Source: Trichomonas tenax (taxonomy: Eukaryota > Parabasalia > Trichomonadida > Trichomonadidae). Taken from it: a stretch of 30,666 nucleotides of DNA. The position numbers and the translations under genes are program-made. Where the stretch lies: assembly GCA_023091735.1 (NCBI GenBank), contig JALKBU010000616.1, positions 1 to 30,666 of the forward strand, read 5' to 3'. Shown here piece after piece: positions 9,994-18,460 of this stretch (position 1 is its first letter; each line of letters starts with the position of its first letter). Below the pieces are notes generated by a model, which saw nothing but the letters and a program-made list of their open reading frames with translations, ran no database searches and was not told the origin of the DNA.

Positions 9994-10674
9994 TTATTTT
10001 GATATATCATTTCGATAATCATTGATATAAGCGATGATGTCTTGTATGGACTCGAATGCAACATACCCTGAGTCTATCTGTGATAAAATGGTCAGATAAA
10101 GACTGTTGTCAGGCTGAAATATCTTTTTCACCCTCGTTTGTTGGATATATATCTCATCAAGTGACTCGGAATTGAACACTCCATTGTTGAGCGATGATAA
10201 AAAGTCTGCAAACAGTTCTAACATAACTTTTGGCTTTGGTTTTTCAATAACTTTCCTTTCGATGGTTTCTTCCTTTTGTGGAATTGAATTTTCGCTATTT
10301 GCCACTTCTATTTTCTGTGGTTCTTCTTTAATGGTCATTTTAATATCAGAAATATCATTTTCAATCTGATTTTTAACATTCTCGCTTATATTGGTGCTCA
10401 TTATCTGCTGCTCCATTTTCTGGACAGGAGGAAGTCTCTGTTTTGTGTGGTGGTGCCGGTGATGCTTTGGAGAATTTGTTGAATTTAATAACAATTTTAT
10501 AATTATGCGGAATTTTCGTGAAGATGATCTACAGATTATCAGCTTCCGCAGCACCATAAGATGGTTTAATGCTTCTTGGCTTTGGACCAAAGATCCTCTT
10601 TCATGAAGTGTCAAAATGCTAACATAGAGCTGAGTAGCCTTGTTAAAGAAGTTTTTGTCCTTTAGATCTATCAT
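9994..10674 (-). CDS. Hypothetical protein, possibly with an interrupted N-terminal extension
   Basis: A 226-residue frame opens at ATG 10674 and ends at TAA 9994. An N-terminal basic helical part is followed by a His-rich patch (KHHRHHHTKQR), a charged linker with many Glu and Lys, and a C-terminal helical part containing LFADFLSSLNNGVF. No known domain is seen. The same frame continues upstream as plausible protein to an ATG at 10836, broken only by a TAG at 10771-10773 (codon 22 of that longer frame). The gene may therefore be read from 10674 with an upstream ORF, be a recent pseudogene, or depend on readthrough. The tRNA-Leu gene lies about 35 bases upstream of 10836 on the same strand. 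Confidence 0.55.
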   Translation of the reverse strand: MIDLKDKNFFNKATQLYVSILTLHERGSLVQSQEALNHLMVLRKLIICRSSSRKFRIIIKLLLNSTNSPKHHRHHHTKQRLPPVQKMEQQIMSTNISENVKNQIENDISDIKMTIKEEPQKIEVANSENSIPQKEETIERKVIEKPKPKVMLELFADFLSSLNNGVFNSESLDEIYIQQTRVKKIFQPDNSLYLTILSQIDSGYVAFESIQDIIAYINDYRNDISK

Positions 10675-10860
10675 ATTGTCCCAATTTCTAAGGTCTTTGT
10701 GCGGATTAAATTGTGATAAATCTTGATCAGACGAACTCCTCCTAAATCTGAAATAGTCGAGGTTGATCTCCTACTCCCTGACGATTTTGCTGACGCCGGA
10801 GACCTCGAAATGGTCAGGGAGTGAAGAATCAGACATAATAACAAACGGTTTTGAACAAGA

Positions 10861-10872
10861 AAAAAGAAAAAA
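10861..10872 (-). terminator. Pol III oligo-T terminator of the tRNA-Leu gene
   Basis: On the minus strand the bases directly after the tRNA read as two T-runs separated by a single C, the usual RNA polymerase III stop signal. Confidence 0.7.
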
Positions 10873-10954
10873 TGGTACCAATGGGATTTGAACCCATGCA
10901 CCTCTCGGTAGTGGGACTTGAATCCACCGCCTTAGACCGCTCGGCCATAGTACC
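10873..10954 (-). tRNA. tRNA-Leu, anticodon CAA
   Basis: Read on the minus strand, the 82 bases fold as a class II tRNA. The acceptor arm is GGTACTA with TGGTACC and discriminator A. The D arm lies within TGGCCGAGCGG, which also fits the A box. The anticodon loop is TTCAAGT, giving anticodon CAA, which reads UUG. There is a long variable arm (TACCGAGAGGTGC) and a T arm ATGGGTTCAAATCCCAT that contains the B box GGTTCAAATCC. There is no intron and no encoded CCA. The T-rich strand immediately downstream (10861-10872) is a natural RNA polymerase III terminator. The closing anticodon pair 31-39 is A-C, so the stem has four standard pairs plus a mismatch. The gene is divergent from SMC4. Confidence 0.93.
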
Positions 10955-11030
10955 AAAACAATTTTTTTATTTTGAGAAGCCTTTGTAACTTCTCGAAATG
11001 TTAAGTGGGTGACCGTTTAAAAATAGGGCA

Positions 11031-14000
11031 ATGAGTGAAAGATTAATTGTAACACAGATTATTCTGGAGAATTTCAAGTCCTACTACGGCAGACAGATCG
11101 TTGGACCATTCAACAACCAGCTGACCTGCATTGTTGGACCCAATGGCTCTGGAAAATCGAATCTTATCGACGCTCTTCTCTTCGTTTTCGGTTTTCGAGC
11201 GAAAAGAATGCGCCACTCGAAGCTAACTGGGCTGATACACAACGGCCCCGATCATCCCAACCTTTCTTACGCGAGAGTCGAAGTACATTTTGCGAAAGCA
11301 GTCGACAACAACGAAGTTCCTGGATCAGCTTTTGTAATTTCGAGGCAGGTTGAGAAAACCGGCGAAAGCAACTATTACTTCAACAACAAGAAATCTACAT
11401 TCACGGAAATCACAGACCTTCTCAAGAGCCAAGGATTGGACTTCGAACACAACAGATTCCTCATCCTGCAGGGCGAGGTGCAGGCGATCTCGCAGATGAA
11501 GCCTAAAGCATCGCCGAACGGCACCACGGGCTTTTTGGAGTACATTGAGGATATCATTGGATCAGATAAATACATGGAGCAGATCTCAAAGTGCGAAAGG
11601 CGCCTTGATGAAGCCAACGGGGAGAGATATCTGACCCTCGATAGGTTGAGAATGGCTGAGAAAGATAGAGACGCACTCCAAGAGTCGAAAGATGAGGCAG
11701 AACTGTTCCTTCAGTTGAAGCAGAAAATCAAAGTCCTCGAGGCGCAGTCATACTTCTCAAACAAGCAGAAGATCAAAACTTTGCTGAAAGAGAAGGACGA
11801 AGAACTTAAGAGCCAAAAAGTAGAACTCGATGAAAAGGAGCACGAACTGAGGGAACTGGACTCCAAATTCAATGGAGATGGCTCTAGCAAAAAGAAATAC
11901 GAATCAGAACTGGCATCAGAAAAGCAGCATTTTCAGGCGGAATCATCAAAACTGTCTTCGATTTCATCAGAACGGAACAGAGCCAACATCGATGTTTCGC
12001 ATATTTCATCGCTTCTATCCCGTGCGGAAGAAGACCTCCACAAGGCGGAGACATCAAAAGCAGCAGCATCAACAATCATTTCGAATGAAGAGGTCGAGAA
12101 AACGAAATCTGAGAATGAACTTTCATCGCTTGAGTCGCAAATCGAGTCCGAAAGAACCAAGTTAAGAGAACTTTCGGACGAGGCAAGAATCGAGGCTCTC
12201 AAATATAACAAGGAGTTGGAGGGAAAGAGATCTGAATACTCCACAACAAATGAAAGCTTTTTCGAAGCTGAAAAAGAGTTCAAATCTCTAGAATCGGAAC
12301 TTTCTGCAGTCAAAAGAGCTTCGGTTGACAGGGAAGCAAATCTCAGCAACTCCAGAAATCAGATATCAAGGATTTCTGAACTGAAAGAGAAGACAGAGAG
12401 CGAATTGGAGGAAATCAAACACAACTGCGACAGTCTGAAGGAAGAAGAAAAAGAGTTAAGCGAGAAGCTTTCTGAGATGGAGAAAGAGTTTCCTCACGCA
12501 ATGGAGAATAGGAGAGTCGCCGGAAATGCTCTTGCTGAGGCTCAGAGACTGGCGAGAAAGAACCAATCGAATAACGAAGCCGCAGACTTCCTTATGTCCC
12601 TCAAACTCGAAGGCGTCTATGGAAGATTGGCAAAACTCGGGGAGATTGACAGAAGGTACAACGCTGCGATGACAGCTGCAGCTGGAAACAAGCTTAAGTA
12701 CATTGTTGTTGACAATATGGACATTGCGCAGCACTGCCTCGAAGAAGTCAAGAAGCGCAGACTCGGAAGAGTCACTTTCATTTCGCTTGATAAAGTCGCT
12801 GTCGCAGATGCCGATATTCCAGAAGGCGCTGAAAGAATTGTTGACAAAGTTAGACTCGTTGACAAGAAGTTCTATCCCGCGTTCTTCTATGCCGTCAAGA
12901 ATACGCTCGTTGCTCATGATATCGAGGAGGCGAAGAGACTTGCATTTGGTGGCGAGGAAAGGCAGAGGGTCGTCACCCTCCAAGGGCAGCTCATCGAAAC
13001 AGTGGGTACGATGTCCGGAGGAGGCTCCAGACAGAAGGAAGGCGGCATGGACCTTGTGAGCGATAGAGGAATAGAGGAACTATCTAACGAATCAAGGAGA
13101 TGCAATAATATTGTTATCAAGATGCGTGATGAGATCGAAGACTCAAAATCCAGACTTCACCAAATAAGAAACTCAGACATGTTCATGAGGTTCACAAAGA
13201 TGGAAATGGACTTGGAGAGTTACAGCAATAAGCTCAGTGACCTCAACATGACGATTGAGCAGTTGGAAAACGAAAATATCGAACTCAACATGGAGAGAGT
13301 CAATGAACTCGAAATGCTGATCGAAAGCAAAAGACCAGATTTAGATGCAACGAGAAAGGACATTGAAAAACTATCTAATGAAATCAAAGCAATCGAAGCT
13401 ACTGTTTTGGAACATGTCAAGAACAAAACCGCATCGCAAGAGAAGTTTGTGAAGGATCTCGACATCGCTATCTCGGAGAAAAAGAGAAATCTTGCCAAGA
13501 GCGCAGCAAAAATTGAAAGTGCCAATAAAATGCAGAAAAATGCTGAGAATTCAATCAAAGAATGCTATAACAACATCGAAAGGAACAAAGTCAAACTGGA
13601 TGAGGCGAAGAGAAAGCAGTCTGAGCTAGAGAAAGCCTATAGCGCCCAAAAGAAAGTTAAGGAAGATGCTGAAACCAAAGTTAACGAAAGCGAAGAAGCT
13701 CTTCAAAAATTTATTGAGGCAGCAACAGAATACAGAAGACAACGCTCAGAAGTCGCAGCAAGCATTGACTCTTTAAAGATCAAGTACGAGACTGCACAGA
13801 ATGCGCTGAGAGACCTCAACAAGCAGTTCGAGTACTTCTCGCAGAAACTCGCAAAGTCTGGCGTCAGCGACGAAGAGTTTGACAAAGAGAAGACTGAATA
13901 TGACATAGAAGTAGAAAAAGAGAGCATCAAGCAAAGAGTCGGAAAGATGGATCCGAACTTGTCGGTGCTCGAGGAATACGCCCAGAAGGATGCCATATGC

Positions 14001-14561
14001 AAGGAGTGCCTCGCTATTTTCAAAGAAGCGGCCGAAAAGAGGAATGAGATTGCTGAGGAGCTCTACGCTGCCAAGAAGCAGAGACTCGACATGTTCTTGA
14101 GCGGCTTCGATAGAATCCAAACGGCCCTCAAAGAAACGTATCAAAGAGTCGCTCTCGGCGGTGATGCGCAGATTGAGATTGTTGATTCGCTCGATCCATT
14201 CGGCCAAGGTATCATCTTCTCTGTCCGTCCGCCAGGAAAGTCGTGGAAGCCAATCATCAACTTGAGCGGCGGCGAAAAGACGCTGGCAAGCTTGAGTTTG
14301 ATCTTCGCTCTTCATAATTTCAAGCCAACGCCGTTCTACATTATGGACGAAATCGACGCAGCCCTTGACTTCAGAAACGTCTCAATCATCGCCAATTTCC
14401 TCAAGGAAAGAACGGCTGACGCCCAGTTCATTGTCGTTACGCTGAGGAACAATATGTTTGAGGCTGCCGACAGACTTGTTGGAATTTTCAAAGTTAGAGA
14501 CTGTACATCGACCATTTCCCTTGAGCCGGCGCTGTTCAGTGGCTCGAGGATCTCTGTGTAA
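11031..14561 (+). CDS. SMC4: Condensin subunit SMC4
   Basis: This is a complete SMC ATPase of 1176 residues. The N-terminal head has Walker A GPNGSGKS (residues 36-43) and the SMC4-typical stretches FGFRAKRMRHSKLTGLIH, LILQGEVQAISQMKPKA and LEYIEDIIGS. Two long coiled-coil arms flank the hinge (about 520-660, ending TVGTMSGGG). The C-terminal head has the signature LSGGEKTLASLSLIFALH (from about 1078) and Walker B FYIMDEIDAALD (about 1102). With SMC2 and the non-SMC subunits it forms condensin, which compacts chromosomes in mitosis. It is shorter than fungal and animal SMC4 because it lacks their N-terminal extension. The flanking tRNA starts only about 76 bases away on the other strand, so the promoter must be compact. 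Codon use is comparatively GC-rich, fitting a conserved, well-expressed gene. Confidence 0.95.
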   Translation: MSERLIVTQIILENFKSYYGRQIVGPFNNQLTCIVGPNGSGKSNLIDALLFVFGFRAKRMRHSKLTGLIHNGPDHPNLSYARVEVHFAKAVDNNEVPGSAFVISRQVEKTGESNYYFNNKKSTFTEITDLLKSQGLDFEHNRFLILQGEVQAISQMKPKASPNGTTGFLEYIEDIIGSDKYMEQISKCERRLDEANGERYLTLDRLRMAEKDRDALQESKDEAELFLQLKQKIKVLEAQSYFSNKQKIKTLLKEKDEELKSQKVELDEKEHELRELDSKFNGDGSSKKKYESELASEKQHFQAESSKLSSISSERNRANIDVSHISSLLSRAEEDLHKAETSKAAASTIISNEEVEKTKSENELSSLESQIESERTKLRELSDEARIEALKYNKELEGKRSEYSTTNESFFEAEKEFKSLESELSAVKRASVDREANLSNSRNQISRISELKEKTESELEEIKHNCDSLKEEEKELSEKLSEMEKEFPHAMENRRVAGNALAEAQRLARKNQSNNEAADFLMSLKLEGVYGRLAKLGEIDRRYNAAMTAAAGNKLKYIVVDNMDIAQHCLEEVKKRRLGRVTFISLDKVAVADADIPEGAERIVDKVRLVDKKFYPAFFYAVKNTLVAHDIEEAKRLAFGGEERQRVVTLQGQLIETVGTMSGGGSRQKEGGMDLVSDRGIEELSNESRRCNNIVIKMRDEIEDSKSRLHQIRNSDMFMRFTKMEMDLESYSNKLSDLNMTIEQLENENIELNMERVNELEMLIESKRPDLDATRKDIEKLSNEIKAIEATVLEHVKNKTASQEKFVKDLDIAISEKKRNLAKSAAKIESANKMQKNAENSIKECYNNIERNKVKLDEAKRKQSELEKAYSAQKKVKEDAETKVNESEEALQKFIEAATEYRRQRSEVAASIDSLKIKYETAQNALRDLNKQFEYFSQKLAKSGVSDEEFDKEKTEYDIEVEKESIKQRVGKMDPNLSVLEEYAQKDAICKECLAIFKEAAEKRNEIAEELYAAKKQRLDMFLSGFDRIQTALKETYQRVALGGDAQIEIVDSLDPFGQGIIFSVRPPGKSWKPIINLSGGEKTLASLSLIFALHNFKPTPFYIMDEIDAALDFRNVSIIANFLKERTADAQFIVVTLRNNMFEAADRLVGIFKVRDCTSTISLEPALFSGSRISV

Positions 14562-14604
14562 TTATTTATAAAGTGTTTAGTTCTATGTTTAACAAACAAT
14601 AATA

Positions 14605-15129
14605 TTATTTCTTAACTAGGCCGATGACCGAGATAGTGATCGAGACGGCCGCGATAACAATTCCGAAGAAGAGGCCCCAAACAAGCCAGAACTGGAGCTG
14701 CTGGAAAGCAGATGTGTTCCTCTTCTTCAATGTTCTCGGAAGTCCGTCAACTATCGGAAGAGTTGTGATTGGGAATGTGAACGTGAGTCCATAGACAGAG
14801 AGAGCGAAGAAGATGTCGACAGATATCTTTCCCATTGAGACAGCCTTGTGGATTCCTCTCTGTGGGAACTCTTTGATCGCCTTTGCGACCATTGCGCCCT
14901 CAAAGAAGATGAAAAGGAACAACGTCGCTGTTGAAATGAAGGACAGGAACTTCATTGAACGAGGAATGGAGAGAGCGACAGGGAGGAGGATTGAGTATGC
15001 CAAAACAACCCCGGCACGCCTCCATGTTGTTGTGACATCGACGTTTGCCATAGCGAACCACGAGGCAACTGTGTCCGGGATGTGTAGATGCCAAATAATG
15101 CATTTGTGCGAATAAAAATGGGTTAAAGA
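14605..15129 (-). pseudogene. Fragment of an AAAP-family amino-acid transporter
   Basis: The 148-residue frame from ATG 15051 to TAA 14605 holds hydrophobic helices that match the middle of amino acid/auxin permease (SLC32/36/38-type) proteins: WRRAGVVLAYSILLPVALSI, then RSMKFLSFISTATLFLFI, then VDIFFALSVYGLTFTFPITT and a final helix ending VIGLVKK. Sequence that also fits the family continues upstream of the ATG in the same frame (PDTVASWFAMANVDV) until TAA 15130-15132. Whole transporters have about 400-450 residues and 10-11 helices; only about four are left, so helices at both ends are missing. It would be an integral membrane protein if made, but is most likely a relic. Its stop lies about 43 bases from the convergent SMC4 stop. 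Confidence 0.7.
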
Positions 15130-15578
15130 TTATTGGAGGGACAAATTGCGAGTTCTGGCAATTCTATCCATGTGGATCTTCATGCATGCATACAACAGTG
15201 CGTGGTATCGAAATGGATTCATCAAAAATTGGTTAATATCTCATGGTCCCTCTTTTATCCCGTTAATTGCCCATTCTAGTGCCAAAATCTGTGATAGAAA
15301 CTGTCTGCTAACACCATATCTTCGTGTTAGAGCTTTCAAAAACAAAAGATTTAATAATGAGGATTGGAAATATTCATTTATATCAAAATTTGTAAGTGAA
15401 ATACTATTCAATGTATAAAATCTAAGTTATATTCGCTGTTATATGAAAGATTTATAGGTTATTTTGTCGAATAAATTCGTGAGATCAAAAATCACTGAAT
15501 ATTTTGGGTCTACATAGTTTATGGATCTAGAATATTAGGTTATTTCTGTGTTCGAATACTTTTTGTCACTTTTCAAAA
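15130..15578. other. Intergenic, with a weak decayed frame on the minus strand
   Basis: About 450 bases separate the transporter fragment from the ankyrin pseudogene. On the minus strand a frame of 98 codons (15426 to 15133) has only one stop inside it (TGA 15241-15243) and reads as plausible protein, for example LTRRYGVSRQFLSQI and MNPFRYHALLYACMKIH. A plus-strand frame overlaps it and has no recognisable character. I cannot assign a family. Confidence 0.3.
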
Positions 15579-16509
15579 ATGAGTAATGTCTTCAGCATCG
15601 CTTCGATGCAGATTCCGGACAAAATTTCTTTTATTTGTGAAGCCGAGGACCTGATATAGAATATCTTTGACCAAAATTATGAAAATTGCGGAAATTGAAT
15701 TATTGAATTGATAAATGAGCATCCGAATCTTATCAGCTATTGTCAATCAACGATAAATTCTATGATGTTGAATAGGCCACAATTGAAATTGAATGCATTA
15801 AAATTATTGATTGTTTTAAAATTAATAGAGAATGAACAAATAAGGAAAGAGCAATCAAAAATCGATAGCAATGTCTCAGAACTGTTCATAAAAGATGATG
15901 TTGATGCATTCATTCAGAAATATGATGTTGTATACTTAAAACAAAATGATCAAACTGATGCAATTTTTTCTTCTGCTGCAAAATATAGTGCAGACAATTT
16001 CTTCAAGTATTTAGTGATTAACACAGAGAAATTCCCGAAAGATATATCTGGTGATGCTGTTAATGGAGGAAATTTCGAGATAATTCGAATTCATAGTCAG
16101 AAAGGAATAAGTTTCGATAACTGTTTGATTAGGGCGATACAATCGCATAATAACGAATGGGGCTGATACAGAGTGTGGCAGGGATGAAGAGAAAATTCAT
16201 TATTTTGAAACTATGAATATAGACATATTGAGATTCATCTGAAGATGCTTTTATATTATTCGATAGAAAATAACATGTTTGATATTGTTAAGATTCTTGT
16301 TGATAAGGGAGCTGATGTTAATGGCAAATACACGATACTCGGAATTCATTATTGGCTTATTATGAGCTCGTTTATGATGCGGTTCATCATCGAAAAATGA
16401 AGAAAGAACATCACATTTCTTACAGCCGCTCGACGCTGCAATCATAAAGAAGAACAAGATCATTGAGGAATACTTGAGATCTAAAGGTGCGGAAACTACA
16501 TTGAGATAG
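15579..16509 (+). pseudogene. Ankyrin-repeat protein pseudogene of the trichomonad DUF3447-like family
   Basis: From ATG 15579 one frame reads as a typical N-terminal helical region of these ankyrin proteins. It is broken by TAG 15657-15659 and TGA 15696-15698, then stays open from 15699 to 16166 (with DAVNGGNFEIIRIHSQKGIS and SFDNCLIRAIQSHNNE). After that, ankyrin-like pieces appear in shifting frames: NNMFDIVKILVDKGADVNGK near 16270-16335, and a C-terminal LDAAIIKKNKIIEEYLRSKG ending at TAG 16507-16509. At least two nonsense changes and several frameshifts make a functional product impossible. Intact relatives are cytoplasmic repeat proteins of unknown partners that form one of the largest gene families in trichomonads. 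Confidence 0.75.
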
Positions 16510-17011
16510 AGTAAATTATTTATTATTATTAAACCCATAGTCATTTCCCGTCTTGATGGATGAAACATTGATAGGCCAATTTCCGCATGTTTTTGCAAGA
16601 TCAATTTGCTTCTATTCTTTTCTTCAGACAAGAATGCTGGCAAAATTATTTTGTTTGAAAGAGAAGTTTGTAGATGTTGTGAACAAACAAAATTTGGAAG
16701 AATCGCTCAGAGAATGCTGATGATTTAGAGAATTTCTTGACAATGCTTTTGAATTTTGACTTCCAGACATGTAAATCGTCCGCTGCATTGTCCAATCGAT
16801 TGTGGAATAGATTGGATCTGCATTGGATTTAATTTGATATTATATGAAATAATGAAAAATTCAAAATAGCATAATCTGCAATATATGATATTTTGTGGGA
16901 CAATTTATGATCAAATGAATGTGCGTATGAGAGTATTGAAGAAATAATTATAAAATTAGGAAATTCAGAAAAATCATTTAAGCAACACTATAATATCGAC
17001 CCAATCACAGA
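16510..17011. other. Intergenic, no gene seen
   Basis: AT-rich DNA between the ankyrin pseudogene and the E2F-like gene. Short frames on both strands (for example minus 16251-16643, which runs antisense through the pseudogene) show no family signature. It may hold further degraded ankyrin sequence. Confidence 0.45.
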
Positions 17012-17764
17012 TTAATCAGAATCTGTGAAGTGTGGGTTCGAATTCGCAGGGATGAAGACTGAAAAAGCCGCCCTCCTGGAAGTAATGAAGTCAAGCTCCT
17101 TCATATCGAGGTTTGCAAGCTGTATAATGCCATTTATCGGACTTTGGCACCAATGCTCAAAGTATGAATCTGCAAGTGTCACCTCGCTGGGAATCGTCCT
17201 CTTCTCGAATATTCCCACGTTCACGAGTATGTATACGATCTGGTACAGCTTGCAGAGCGTCGTTTTCGTTCTCTTGTTGTTTCGCGATAAGAATTTTGCG
17301 ACAACTTGAATGCTAAGCGACTGTTTTCTAAGGGCTATGAAGCACATTATGAATCTAATTGTGAGATTGCTGATCGTGATCTTGCTTTCTGGCGGAAAAA
17401 GGTCGTCTAAATTCAACGACGGATCATCCACCTTCAATTGCTTTATTTTCTCGTCCATCGTGATCACGATCTTGTCCAGTCCGAGCCAGATGAACGAGTC
17501 TGTATTTATCCTGTCAATCGCACCAAGCGCCTGCAGAATATTTAGCACGTCGTAGAATCTGCGTCTCTGGAAGTGGAACTTGTCGCAAATGCTGAGGATC
17601 CCGTACGACGGGTCCATGCTGCGATTCATGTGTTGGACGAATTGTGAGATTGATTCTTGGAATGTTTCGCTGTTCTTCGATTTCTTCTCCTCCCTCGGCT
17701 TCACCTCCTCGATGAACATTTTCCTGACGTCTTGTGGAATGGGGAAAATGGACGTCTCTACCAT
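17012..17764 (-). CDS. E2F/DP-like transcription factor with tandem winged helices
   Basis: An intact 250-residue frame runs from ATG 17764 to TAA 17012. Residues about 38-97 match the E2F/DP winged-helix domain: FHFQRRRFYDVLNILQALGA includes the recognition-helix motif RRxYD in the form RRRFYD (67-72), followed by a strand IDRINTDSFIWLG. Residues about 133-190 look like a second copy: LTIRFIMCFIALRKQSLSIQ, then a linker and LCKLYQIVYILVNVGIFEK, in which the expected RRLYD is replaced by CKLYQ. Tandem domains occur in the atypical E2F7/8 and plant DEL repressors, which bind DNA without a DP partner. No dimerisation coil, cyclin-binding or Rb-binding region is seen. A role in S-phase gene control is inferred from the family. 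The second domain may serve dimer-like packing more than base reading. Confidence 0.75.
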   Translation of the reverse strand: MVETSIFPIPQDVRKMFIEEVKPREEKKSKNSETFQESISQFVQHMNRSMDPSYGILSICDKFHFQRRRFYDVLNILQALGAIDRINTDSFIWLGLDKIVITMDEKIKQLKVDDPSLNLDDLFPPESKITISNLTIRFIMCFIALRKQSLSIQVVAKFLSRNNKRTKTTLCKLYQIVYILVNVGIFEKRTIPSEVTLADSYFEHWCQSPINGIIQLANLDMKELDFITSRRAAFSVFIPANSNPHFTDSD

Positions 17765-18460
17765 TCTAACGGCAAGAAAAAAATATTTTCAAAAATGAAC
17801 AAAAAACACGAAGGGCTATATCGCAGAAATGTGGAATATAATCAAATCTCAAATCTAAAAAACGATGAAAACGAAAAAAAAATCTTTGCTCTCAAATATT
17901 GTGAGAATGTAAAAGATCTCAAAATAATATGTTATAATTGGTATTTATTTGTTTTAGTTTGCATTATTTCGAGATTTCTTTTCTTTCAATTTTTTGTCTA
18001 CTTCTCTCAATCAAAGATGCCATTTTTATGTGATAATTGTGTTTATTCGCTAATATGGAAATACATTTCTTTTCTTTGTCGTTTTATGCTCACAAAAATA
18101 TTTTTGGCTAAACTGCTGCTCGCTTGTTTTGGTGAGGAAATACAGTAAAAACGATAAAATTGTATCGGGTTATTTCACTTCACTTCTTGTTATATTACGT
18201 AATTTTGGTGTTTGAGTGACGCTGCGATGCATAATTTGTGAGCAAAAGTTTTCGAAAATGAATGCTTTTGACAGAAGTGGCCGTAAATGAGATATGTTAT
18301 AGAGGGGCTAAAATAGAATAGTTTGTATTAAATAAAAAATTAAAATTTGCGAAGCTTGATATTATTTTTTATATTTTTCTAGAAATAAAATGTACAATTT
18401 TGCATAAATGAGAAAAAACGTGAGAATATGTTATAAACACGCGTACAAACAAAAATTTTA
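17765..18460. other. Intergenic, no convincing gene
   Basis: About 700 bases, strongly AT-rich. A plus-strand frame (17657-18148) crosses the start of the E2F-like gene in antisense and continues into Phe/Ile-rich sequence. It has no family resemblance and is best explained by composition. Confidence 0.5.

Noticed and set aside
10873..10954. A selenocysteine tRNA (anticodon TCA) reading of the same gene
   Set aside because: It would need the anticodon loop shifted by one, destroying the stem. The A and B boxes, arm lengths and overall pattern fit tRNA-Leu(CAA).
11375..14599. Many long frames antisense or out of frame within SMC4, such as 12456-12983 minus and 13773-14315 minus
   Set aside because: They are shadows of the SMC4 codons: no family signature, Ser/Leu/Phe-rich reverse-complement composition, and they overlap a certain gene.
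17657..18148. A 163-residue plus-strand frame with hydrophobic stretches resembling membrane segments
   Set aside because: Its first third is antisense to the E2F-like gene and the rest is Phe/Ile/Tyr-rich, as expected from AT-rich DNA. No motif supports it.
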